DNA of 64,000 nt, from contig NZ_FOCE01000010.1 of the NCBI RefSeq assembly GCF_900110025.1, forward strand, positions 1 through 64,000, written 5' to 3'. The notes below the pieces were generated by a model that saw nothing but the letters and a program-made list of their open reading frames with translations, did not search any database and had not been told where the DNA came from. Source of the stretch: Gemmobacter aquatilis. Lineage in GTDB: Bacteria; Pseudomonadota; Alphaproteobacteria; Rhodobacterales; Rhodobacteraceae. Positions 44,962 through 52,450 of the stretch are shown piece by piece; position 1 is the stretch's first letter, and the number at the start of each line of letters is the position of its first letter. A program made the position numbers and the translations under genes.

Positions 44962-45810
44962 CCCCAGATTCAGCGTATGCTCGCGCATCCACGCCAGAAA
45001 CCCGCGCGGATTGCCGTCCCACTGCTTCAGTTCTTCGGGCGAGATCGGCGCGCCGATATGCGGGCGCTGCGGCTTGAACAGCGCGCGGCGGATCTCGTAC
45101 AGCAGCAGCCCCTGCCGCAGCGTCGCCGACAGCTTGTTGGCAATCTGATAGGCCCGGCTGTTCTGCCCGGTGAAATGGATCGGCACCACCGTCGCGCCGG
45201 ACCGCATGATCATCTTGTGGGTGAACGGGTTCCATTCCGGCTCCACCGCCGGGCCGAACCACCCTTCCGAGGTGGCAACCTTGCCCGCCGGGAACAGGAT
45301 CACCAGCCCACCGCTTTTCAGATGCGCCATCGTGTCATTGCGCATCTTCAGCCCCAGTTCGCGCGCGTTTTCCTCATGTGGAAACGGCACCGGGATCATG
45401 AATTCCTCGATCTCGGGGATGCCGGTCAGCAGGGACCGCGTTAGGATCCTGAAATCCCCGCGCACCCGCGCCACCATCTCTGCCATGATCATGCCATCCA
45501 CCAGCCCATGCGGATGGTTGGCCACCACCACCACCGGCCCGGTCGCGGGGATACGCGCGATCTCTTCCGGCGGGGTCAGGATGTCGATGCCCATCTGCCG
45601 GATCGCCTTGGGCCAGAACGGCACCCCGAAGGGCGCCCCCGAGGCTTCGAACTCGCGGATCAGGCGCAGCAGCGTGATCTTCGCGGTCACCCATTCGATG
45701 GTGCGGATGGTACCCGCCTTGAACGGATTGGTGAATGTCCCGGCATAGGACAGGCGCCGCATGTCATACTGACGTGCGGCAGGCGTCTCGGTCTTCCGGC
45801 GTTGCGTCAC
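44956..45810 (-). CDS. Lysophospholipid acyltransferase-family protein
   Basis: A 284-residue acyltransferase with the catalytic motif NHPHGLVDG (HX4D written H-PHGLV-D), then RILTRSLLTGIPEIEEFMIPVPF and FPAGKVATSEGW. It belongs to the broad PlsC/LPLAT superfamily and may acylate a lysolipid or lyso-ornithine lipid; the acceptor is unknown. A GTG start at 45810, 4 bp after the ptsH stop, is proposed because it avoids deep overlap; an ATG at 45861 inside ptsH is the alternative. It is the last gene of the ptsH-EIIA-rapZ-hprK-chvG-chvI run. Confidence 0.82.
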   Translation of the reverse strand: MTQRRKTETPAARQYDMRRLSYAGTFTNPFKAGTIRTIEWVTAKITLLRLIREFEASGAPFGVPFWPKAIRQMGIDILTPPEEIARIPATGPVVVVANHPHGLVDGMIMAEMVARVRGDFRILTRSLLTGIPEIEEFMIPVPFPHEENARELGLKMRNDTMAHLKSGGLVILFPAGKVATSEGWFGPAVEPEWNPFTHKMIMRSGATVVPIHFTGQNSRAYQIANKLSATLRQGLLLYEIRRALFKPQRPHIGAPISPEELKQWDGNPRGFLAWMREHTLNLGK

Positions 45811-45814
45811 ATTG

Positions 45815-46084
45815 TCACCGGTCTTCGCCAAAGCGATTTGCCACCAATTGTTCCAGCGCATCGGCCAGGGCCGCGGCCTCGGCGCCGCTGGTCGTCACGC
45901 CGATCATCGTCCCGCGCGAGGCGCCCAGCATCAGCAGCCCCATGATCGAATCGCCCGAAACGGTCATCCCGTCCTTGGACACCTCGGCGCTGGCGTCGAA
46001 CCCTTCGACACATTCCACGAACTTCGCCGAAGCGCGGGCGTGGAGCCCCTTTTCATTCACGATAGGCAGACTGCGGCTGGTCAT
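45815..46084 (-). CDS. ptsH: Phosphocarrier protein HPr
   Basis: HPr shuttles phosphate in the phosphotransferase system. The 89-residue protein has the phosphorylated histidine H15 (KGLHARAS) and the regulatory serine S46 (GDSIMGLLML), which HprK can phosphorylate, so both control inputs are intact. Its ATG overlaps the EIIA stop (ATGA). No sugar permease lies in the cluster, indicating a regulatory rather than transport PTS. Confidence 0.96.
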   Translation of the reverse strand: MTSRSLPIVNEKGLHARASAKFVECVEGFDASAEVSKDGMTVSGDSIMGLLMLGASRGTMIGVTTSGAEAAALADALEQLVANRFGEDR

Positions 46085-46500
46085 TCTTCCCCTCCCTGCC
46101 CCGGCGCGGCATCGCCGCCCAGATCAAGGCTGTTGATATACTTCCTGCCAGCGTCGAGCGCGAGGTTCACCGCATCGGCAAGCGGAAGATCGCGCGATTT
46201 GGTCAGCTTGATCAGCATCGGCAGGTTCGCCCCATACAAAATCCGGCGATTGCGCGCGGTGCAGGCGGGCAAAGACAGGTTGGCAGGCGAGCCGCCAAAC
46301 ATATCGGCCACCACGACCACACCTTCCCCCCGATCAACGGAATCGGCGGCGGCGCTGATTTCGGCGGCCTTCGCTGCGCGGTCGTGATCATCCTCGATGG
46401 AGATCGCGGCCATGGCCTGCTGGCTGCCCACAACATGCTCCACGGCGGACAGGTATTCCCGCGCCAAACCACCATGAGCCACGATCACGATACCGATCAA
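46081..46500 (-). CDS. PTS EIIA component of the mannose type
   Basis: This 139-residue protein begins (with TTG) M-IGIVIVAHGGLA, where H9 is the expected phosphorylation site. It continues with VVVVADMFGGSPANLSL and a PMLIKL strand, the mannose-family EIIA fold. It would accept phosphate from HPr-P as part of a sugar-permease-free regulatory PTS. The TTG at 46500 is proposed as start because it gives the exact family N-terminus 7 bp after the rapZ stop; earlier in-frame ATGs lie inside rapZ. Confidence 0.88.
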   Translation of the reverse strand: MIGIVIVAHGGLAREYLSAVEHVVGSQQAMAAISIEDDHDRAAKAAEISAAADSVDRGEGVVVVADMFGGSPANLSLPACTARNRRILYGANLPMLIKLTKSRDLPLADAVNLALDAGRKYINSLDLGGDAAPGQGGEE

Positions 46501-46507
46501 ACCCCGA

Positions 46508-47419
46508 TCACCCAGATCCTTGCGGTCGCCCGTTGGCAGACCTGCGTTCCAGTTCCCTGTGTCGTTTTGACACCGACCAGCCTGCTTCTGCAAGCGCATT
46601 GCCCATGATTTCTGCAACGGCAACCGACCTGTGTTGCCCGCCGGTGCAGCCAAAGCCGATGGCCAGATGCGCCTTGCCCTCCTCCATCTGCGCCGGAAGC
46701 AGAAACAGGATCAGGTCGCGCAGCTTCTGATTGAATTCCGGGAATCGCGGGTCCGAGGTCACATAATCGGCCACCGCCGCATCCCGCCCGTCCAACCCGC
46801 GCAGATCCGGCACCCAATGCGGGTTCTGCAAGAACCGGCAGTCGAAAATCATGTCGAGCCCACGCGGCACGCCCCGCTTGTAGCTGAAGCTTTGCACCGA
46901 AACCGCCAGCCCCGGCGCGCCCGCACGGCGAAACCAGCCGCCGATTTCGGCCTTCAGGTCATGGGGCGACATCTCGCTGGTGTCGATCAGATGGTCGGCG
47001 CGCACCCGGATCGGCGCCAGCAGGTCAGCTTCCAGCGCGATGCCCTGTGCCGGCGATTCCACCGGCGCCAGCGGATGGCGGCGGCGGGTTTCCGAATAGC
47101 GGCGGATCAACTCCCCCGGCGCGCAGTCCAGAAACAGCACTTCCAGCGTCACCCGTGGGTCGGCGGTCAGCGTGTCGATCAGCTCGATCAGCGCCGTGGC
47201 GTTGAAATCACGGTTGCGCACGTCGATGCCCAGCGCGATGGGGCGACCGGCCGTCGGCTCGTCGATCAGCATCGGCACCAGCCGCAGCGGCAGGTTGTCG
47301 ATCGTCTCATAGCCCAGATCCTCCAGCGCATTGATCGCCGTCGTCCGCCCGGCGCCCGAGGGGCCGGTGACCAGCAGCAATTCATGCTCCCGTGGAAGGT
47401 CTGCCTTGGTTCCGTCCAT
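46508..47419 (-). CDS. rapZ: RapZ/YvcJ-family nucleotide-binding protein
   Basis: A 303-residue P-loop protein of the RapZ family, which in E. coli hands the GlmZ/GlmY small RNAs to RNase E and senses glucosamine phosphate; in alphaproteobacteria the target is unknown. Walker A is [10 protein letters not shown] at about 18-27, with Arg in place of the usual Lys. The C-terminal signature [16 protein letters not shown] and [16 protein letters not shown] are present. The start is ATG at 47419, adjacent to a possible GTG. It lies between hprK and the EIIA gene. Confidence 0.9.
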   Translation of the reverse strand: MDGTKADLPREHELLLVTGPSGAGRTTAINALEDLGYETIDNLPLRLVPMLIDEPTAGRPIALGIDVRNRDFNATALIELIDTLTADPRVTLEVLFLDCAPGELIRRYSETRRRHPLAPVESPAQGIALEADLLAPIRVRADHLIDTSEMSPHDLKAEIGGWFRRAGAPGLAVSVQSFSYKRGVPRGLDMIFDCRFLQNPHWVPDLRGLDGRDAAVADYVTSDPRFPEFNQKLRDLILFLLPAQMEEGKAHLAIGFGCTGGQHRSVAVAEIMGNALAEAGWSVSKRHRELERRSANGRPQGSG

Positions 47420-47431
47420 CACGCTGTCCGA

Positions 47432-47866
47432 TCACGCCACCCGGCCACCGCGCAGATATTGCAGCAGCCCATAGGCAAAATGGTCTCCCCCGCCGCGCAA
47501 GGCAAGGGCAACCGGCAGGCCGAGCAGCTTTATCTGCCGCTGCTCCGGCAATCGTGTTGTTTCGGCCTGTGCCAGATCGGCCACCAACGCCACCGGCGCC
47601 GCCTCCAGCGCTTCGGCGCGCAGCAAGCCCAGCCCCCGCGCCTCGATCAACCCGCGCAGCGCCACCGGGCAGCGGGCGATCACCGTATCGCCCTGCCGCA
47701 GCAGATCCACCCGGTCATCCGCCACCAACTGCCCGCCCAGCGCCATGATTTGCAAGGCCAGCGCCGATTTCCCCGCCCCGGATGGGCCAAGGATCAGCAG
47801 CCCCCGCCCGGCAACGGCGACGCAACTGCCATGGATATTCGCAAAATTCCCCGCGTTCGGGATCAC
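47432..47866 (-). CDS. hprK: HPr kinase/phosphorylase, short catalytic form
   Basis: HprK phosphorylates HPr on serine. This 144-residue protein consists only of the C-terminal kinase domain: Walker A GPSGAGKSA from residue 27, then LVADDRVDLLRQGD and ALRGLIEARGLGLL, the HPr kinase signature. The N-terminal domain of the Gram-positive enzyme is missing, as in other alphaproteobacteria. The GTG start at 47866 overlaps the chvG stop (GTGA). Together with HPr S46 it indicates functional seryl phosphorylation. Confidence 0.93.
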   Translation of the reverse strand: MIPNAGNFANIHGSCVAVAGRGLLILGPSGAGKSALALQIMALGGQLVADDRVDLLRQGDTVIARCPVALRGLIEARGLGLLRAEALEAAPVALVADLAQAETTRLPEQRQIKLLGLPVALALRGGGDHFAYGLLQYLRGGRVA

Positions 47867-49554
47867 ACCGGCAAGCCCACGACGAACCGCGCACCCAGCG
47901 GGTCCGAGGTCATGTCGGCATGGGTCGGGCGGATGTTTTCGGCCCAGATCACCCCGCCATGCGCCTCGACGATCTGTTTGGAAATCGCCAGCCCAAGGCC
48001 GGAATGGTTGCCGAAATCGCCCTGTGGCCGTTCGGAATAGAACCGCTTGAACACCTTGGTCAGCGCCTGTTCCGGGATGCCCGGCCCGGTATCTTCCACC
48101 ACCACCAGCACGCGGTTGTCGCGCCGCCGGGTCCAGACCCGCACCGCATCGCCGTCTTCGCAGAAGGAAATCGCGTTGGTGATCAGGTTCACGAAGACCT
48201 GCGCCAGACGCGCCTCCAGCCCGCGGATCAGGATCGGTTCGGGCGGCAGATCGGTGATAAACTCCACCCCCTTCTGCCCCGCCTGCTGACCCAGATATTC
48301 CGAGATATTGGAGAGGGTCTTGATCAGGTTGAACTCTTCTTCCTCCTCCTTCACCAGCTCACTGTCGAGCCGCGAGGCGTTGGAGATATCGCTCACCAGC
48401 CGGTCAAGGCGGCGCACGTCATGGTCGATCACCTCCAGCAGCCGGGTGCGCTGGTCATCGCGCTTGGCCAGATGCAGCGAGGCGACCGCCGAACGCAGCG
48501 AGGCGAGCGGGTTCTTGATCTCATGCGCCACATCGGCGGCGAATTGTTCGTTGGCGTCGATCCGGTCATACAGCGCCGCCACCATGCCGCGCATCGCCAC
48601 CGACAGGCGCCCGATCTCGTCAGGCCGCGCTGTCAGGTCGGGGATGCGCACCCGCCCCGGCGACATCTTGCGCGCATCGCGGTCGCGCCCCAGTTCCGCC
48701 GCCGCCGCCAGATCGCTCAGCGGGTTGGCAATGGTCGAGGCCAGAACGAGGCTCAGCCCGATCGACACCAGCAGCGCGATCACGAACACCTGCAGCACCT
48801 GTTCGCGTTCATAGCGCACCAGCCGGTCGATCTCGCCCTCGGCCGAGGTCAGCGCCACCACGGCGACCACCTGCCCCGCCTGCATCACCGGCGCCGCGAC
48901 CGAAAACATCGCCCCGCCTTCCGGCGCACGCGCGGTATTCACTGCGGTCACGCCGGTCTGCGCCTTGGGCAGCACCTGCTCGGCCAGACTCAGCGCCGAG
49001 GGGGGCGGGCTGGGAGTCTGCCCCGCGGTCAGCACATCGGAAATGCCGCTCCACACCCGGTTCAGGAAATCGGTGATCATGGTGGAACGCGGGGGTTCCA
49101 GCACCGGGCGCTCGGCCCCCAGCGCGCGGGCCAGCACACGGCCTGCCGGATCGAAGACAAACACCTCGACCCCCGGTCCCAGCTTCACCCCGGCCAGTGC
49201 GGCCTGCGCGGCGTCCAGCGGCACGCCCGCTGCGATCTGCGCCTCCACCACATCGGCCACCAGTTCCGTCTCGGTGATCAGCCCCTGTTCGCGCTGCAGC
49301 ACCAGACTGTCGCGGAACGGGTTCAGGAACAGCACCCCCGCCACCATCACCACGATGGCCAGCATGTTGAAGATCACGATCTTGCGCGCCAGCGGCGAGC
49401 GGTTCAGCGCCGCAAAACCACGCCGCCCGCGCCCCGCCCGCAATTCCTGATCGGCCAGCGCCTCCGGCGTTACCCAATCTTCCCCCAGCAGAAGCCCGCC
49501 CTTGGGTCCGCTTTCCTCTGCCTTGTCCGTCCCGGTCCGCTGTGCCGCGCCCAT
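47863..49554 (-). CDS. chvG: Sensor histidine kinase ChvG
   Basis: ChvG is the sensor of the ChvG/ChvI system that responds to acidity and envelope or nutritional signals in alphaproteobacteria. The 563-residue protein has a membrane helix near 55-75, a periplasmic sensor region (about 76-245), a second helix near 255-275 and a HAMP-like linker. The kinase core has the phosphorylated histidine in VAHEIKNPLASLRSAV, the ATP-lid N box with NLITNAISFCEDGD and the G box DTGPGIPEQAL. ATG 49554 is preferred over the neighbouring GTG. It overlaps hprK and follows chvI. Confidence 0.95.
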   Translation of the reverse strand: MGAAQRTGTDKAEESGPKGGLLLGEDWVTPEALADQELRAGRGRRGFAALNRSPLARKIVIFNMLAIVVMVAGVLFLNPFRDSLVLQREQGLITETELVADVVEAQIAAGVPLDAAQAALAGVKLGPGVEVFVFDPAGRVLARALGAERPVLEPPRSTMITDFLNRVWSGISDVLTAGQTPSPPPSALSLAEQVLPKAQTGVTAVNTARAPEGGAMFSVAAPVMQAGQVVAVVALTSAEGEIDRLVRYEREQVLQVFVIALLVSIGLSLVLASTIANPLSDLAAAAELGRDRDARKMSPGRVRIPDLTARPDEIGRLSVAMRGMVAALYDRIDANEQFAADVAHEIKNPLASLRSAVASLHLAKRDDQRTRLLEVIDHDVRRLDRLVSDISNASRLDSELVKEEEEEFNLIKTLSNISEYLGQQAGQKGVEFITDLPPEPILIRGLEARLAQVFVNLITNAISFCEDGDAVRVWTRRRDNRVLVVVEDTGPGIPEQALTKVFKRFYSERPQGDFGNHSGLGLAISKQIVEAHGGVIWAENIRPTHADMTSDPLGARFVVGLPV

Positions 49555-49562
49555 CACGAGTC

Positions 49563-50264
49563 TTATTCCTCGTTGTAGCGATACCCGATGCCATACAGCG
49601 TTTCGATGGCCGAGAAATCCGGGTCTGCCGCGCGCATCTTCTTGCGCAGGCGCTTGATATGGCTGTCGATCGTGCGGTCATCGACATAGACCTGATCGTC
49701 ATAGGCCACATCCATCAGCTGATCGCGGCTTTTCACGAAACCGGGGCGCTGCGCCAAGGCCTGCAGCAGCAGGAATTCCGTCACCGTCAGCGCCACATCC
49801 TGGCCCTTCCAGGCGACGGCATGGCGCAGCGGGTCCATCCGCAGCTGGCCCCGCTCCATGATCTTGCTTTCTTCCGTCACCGCGACCTCGCCGGTCGAGA
49901 TCGCCTCCTGCCGGCGCAGCAGCGCGCGGATGCGTTCCACCAGCAGCCGCTGCGAGAACGGTTTCTTGACATAATCGTCGGCGCCCATGCGCAGGCCCAG
50001 CACCTCGTCGATCTCGTCATCTTTCGAGGTCAGGAAGATCACCGGCATCGAGGTCTTCAGCCGCAGCCGCTGCAGCAGGTCCATCCCGTCCATCCGGGGC
50101 ATCTTGATATCGAGCACCGCCATATCCGGCAGCCGCCGGTTGAAGGCGTCCAGCGCCGACTGTCCGTCATTATAGGTTTCAACCTCGAAACCTTCGGCTT
50201 CCAGAGTCATGGCGACCGACGTCAGGATATTCCTGTCGTCGTCCACAAGGGCGATCCTCGACAT
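49563..50264 (-). CDS. chvI: Response regulator ChvI
   Basis: A 233-residue OmpR-type regulator. The receiver domain has acidic residues D8-D10, the phospho-acceptor D52 ([12 protein letters not shown]) and the lysine of FLTSKDD. The C-terminal winged helix (about 135-230) ends [11 protein letters not shown], the DNA-binding signature. The start at 50264 follows AGGAAA. It is cotranscribed with chvG and divergent from pckA, which in related bacteria belongs to or borders the ChvI regulon. Confidence 0.95.
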   Translation of the reverse strand: MSRIALVDDDRNILTSVAMTLEAEGFEVETYNDGQSALDAFNRRLPDMAVLDIKMPRMDGMDLLQRLRLKTSMPVIFLTSKDDEIDEVLGLRMGADDYVKKPFSQRLLVERIRALLRRQEAISTGEVAVTEESKIMERGQLRMDPLRHAVAWKGQDVALTVTEFLLLQALAQRPGFVKSRDQLMDVAYDDQVYVDDRTIDSHIKRLRKKMRAADPDFSAIETLYGIGYRYNEE

Positions 50265-50662
50265 GTCAGTTTTCCTGTAATGCTCTTGTTCTGATTTTCG
50301 AAACATTGTCCTGTTTCCATCGCGAATAATCAACAGCAAACTGCGAATCACCCACCCCTACAGGAACAAGTGCAACCCTTTTTTCTGAATAAATGACTAA
50401 TTTGCCCCAACGGGCCCCGGCGGCATATCGGGGCTGTCAAGGGGGCCTCCACATCGGCGGCAGTTCGCCACTGCACGAAATGGTTGCGCTAAAGGCGAAA
50501 TGGTTGCGCTAACCACCCAAATGCGCGCTATTCTGTCACGAAAGCCTCATGTTATAGGGCACCTGTCAGCCCGGGTTCCGGGGCTGGCCGGTAGCTGTTT
50601 GGCCCAGGCTGCCGATTTGAACCTGATTTCGCCGCCCTCGCGCGGCACCGGGAGCTTGCACT
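50265..50662. other. 398-bp divergent control region chvI/pckA
   Basis: The only gene-free stretch over 300 bp. Reading towards pckA it holds an AT-rich part near chvI, two tandem 17-bp repeats (50476-50512), and GTTATA at 50551 that could be a -10 with no good -35, as expected for an activated promoter. A CAGCCC/GGGCTG leader hairpin follows (50567-50572 with 50581-50586). No small gene or RNA gene was recognised. Confidence 0.6.
50476..50515 (+). promoter_or_regulatory. Tandem LacI-type operator candidates before pckA
   Basis: CGAAATGGTTGCGCTAA occurs at 50476-50492 and exactly again at 50496-50512, a 20-bp period of about two helical turns. The second copy extends to TGGTT-GCGCT-AACCA (50501-50515), with complementary arms. 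The right half, CGCTAAC, is shared with the pyk operator; the left half is one base out of register. Binding by CceR, a LacI-family activator of pckA in Rhodobacter sphaeroides, is inferred. Confidence 0.5.
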
Positions 50663-52261
50663 ATGACGCATGGACGCGTGAACCCCAGCCAGACCCTCGA
50701 AGCCCAAGGCATCAGCGGGCTGGGGACGGTCTATTACAACGACATCGAACCTGCACTCGTCGAACAGGCTGTGAAGCGCGGCGAAGGTCGTCTGGGCAAG
50801 GGCGGGGCGTTCCTCTGCTCCACCGGGCAATTTACCGGCCGCTCGCCGAAAGACAAATTCGTGGTTCGGACCCCCTCGGTCGAAAACAGCATCTGGTGGG
50901 AAAACAACGCCCCGATGGTCCCCGAGGCGTTTGACCGCCTCTATGCCGACATGCTCGACCACATGAAGGGCCGCGACTACTTCGTGCAGGATCTCTATGC
51001 CGGTGCCGACCCCGAGCACCGTCTCGACGTGCGTGTTGTGACCGAGCTGGCCTGGCACGGGCTGTTCATCCGCCACATGCTGCGCCGCCCGGATCGGGCC
51101 GAGCTGGACAGCTTCGTGCCGGAATTCACCATCATCAACTGCCCGTCGTTCAAGGCCGATCCGGCCAAGCATGGCTGCCGCACCGAGACCGTCATCGCGC
51201 TGAACTTCGAAAAGAAGGTCATCCTGATCGCCAACACCGAATATGCGGGCGAAAACAAGAAATCGGTCTTCACCCTGCTGAACTACATCCTGCCCGCCAA
51301 GGGTGTGATGGCGATGCACTGCTCGGCCAACCATGCCATCGGCAACCCGGAAGACGCCGCCGTGTTCTTCGGCCTGTCGGGCACCGGCAAGACCACGCTG
51401 TCCGCCGATCCGTCGCGCATCCTGATCGGCGATGACGAACATGGCTGGTCGGAAAAGGGCACCTTCAACTTCGAAGGCGGCTGCTACGCCAAGACCATCA
51501 GCCTGAGCGCCGAGGCAGAGCCGGAAATCTACGGCACCACCTCGAAATTCGGCACCGTGGTCGAAAACATGGTCTACGACCCCGAAACGCTGGAACTGGA
51601 TTTCGAGGATGCCAGCCTGACGCAGAACATGCGTTGCGCCTATCCGCTGGAATACATCTCCAACGCCTCGCCGACCGGCATGGGCGGCCAGCCGAAAAAC
51701 GTGATCATGCTGACCTGCGACGCTTACGGCGTGCTGCCGCCGATCGCGCGGCTGACCCCGGCGCAGGCGATGTATCACTTCCTCTCCGGCTTCACCTCGA
51801 AAACCCCGGGGACCGAGCGTGGCGTTCTTGAACCGACGCCGACCTTCTCCACCTGTTTTGGCGCCCCGTTCATGCCGCGCCGGCCCGAGGTTTACGGCAA
51901 GCTGCTGCAGGAAAAGATCGCCGAAACCGGCGCCACCTGCTGGCTGGTCAACACCGGCTGGACCGGCGGCGCCTTCGGTTCGGGCAAGCGGATGCCGATC
52001 CGCGCCACCCGCGCGCTGCTGACCGCCGCACTGGACGGCTCGCTGGCCAAGGTCGAATTCCGCAAGGATCCGAACTTCGGCTTTGAAGTGCCGGTCGAAG
52101 TGCCGGGCGTCGATGCGACCCTGCTGAACCCGCGCGCCACCTGGGCCGATCCGGCCGCCTATGACGCGCAGGCGCAGAAACTGGTCGGCATGTTCGCCGA
52201 AAACTTCGGCCAGTATGTGCCCTATATCGACGCCGACGTGAAAGCCGCCGCCATCGGCTGA
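50663..52261 (+). CDS. pckA: Phosphoenolpyruvate carboxykinase (ATP)
   Basis: PckA converts oxaloacetate plus ATP to PEP and CO2, opening gluconeogenesis. The 532-residue protein has the P-loop GLSGTGKTT at 237-245, the kinase-2 region [25 protein letters not shown] and the C-terminal [23 protein letters not shown]. Length is normal. It begins after GGGAG at 50663, is divergent from chvI and ends in a rho-independent terminator. The upstream tandem operators suggest activation on gluconeogenic substrates. Confidence 0.97.
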   Translation: MTHGRVNPSQTLEAQGISGLGTVYYNDIEPALVEQAVKRGEGRLGKGGAFLCSTGQFTGRSPKDKFVVRTPSVENSIWWENNAPMVPEAFDRLYADMLDHMKGRDYFVQDLYAGADPEHRLDVRVVTELAWHGLFIRHMLRRPDRAELDSFVPEFTIINCPSFKADPAKHGCRTETVIALNFEKKVILIANTEYAGENKKSVFTLLNYILPAKGVMAMHCSANHAIGNPEDAAVFFGLSGTGKTTLSADPSRILIGDDEHGWSEKGTFNFEGGCYAKTISLSAEAEPEIYGTTSKFGTVVENMVYDPETLELDFEDASLTQNMRCAYPLEYISNASPTGMGGQPKNVIMLTCDAYGVLPPIARLTPAQAMYHFLSGFTSKTPGTERGVLEPTPTFSTCFGAPFMPRRPEVYGKLLQEKIAETGATCWLVNTGWTGGAFGSGKRMPIRATRALLTAALDGSLAKVEFRKDPNFGFEVPVEVPGVDATLLNPRATWADPAAYDAQAQKLVGMFAENFGQYVPYIDADVKAAAIG

Positions 52262-52283
52262 TCTGCCCGGCAGCACCAGGTTT

Positions 52284-52319
52284 CAAACGCCCCGGCATAG
52301 CTGGGGCGTTTGTCATTTC
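52284..52319 (+). terminator. Terminator of pckA
   Basis: CAAACGCCCC (52284-52293) and GGGGCGTTTG (52303-52312) form a perfect 10-bp stem with a 9-base loop, followed by TCATTT. It lies 22 bp after the pckA stop. Confidence 0.85.
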
Positions 52320-52343
52320 AAGGCCACGCACCCTCAAACAATG

Positions 52344-52428
52344 GTCGCAGCGACATTTTGCTTCACCACCCGCATCGCGTTTGAATTTTTGTTGCGCTGC
52401 GACTGCAAAGAGATTACCCCATTTGCAA
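52344..52428 (+). promoter_or_regulatory. Inverted repeat and TTTGCA half-sites before mcd
   Basis: GTCGCAGCG (52344-52352) is repeated in inverse as CGCTGCGAC (52395-52403). CTGCAAAG (52403-52410) and ATTTGCAA (52421-52428) follow, both close to the palindromic TTTGCAAA half-site of PccR-type short-chain acyl-CoA regulators, though centred 18 bp apart instead of 12. Position just before the mcd start is suggestive only. Confidence 0.35.
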
Positions 52429-52450
52429 CCGCAGAAACCGAGGAATCGCC

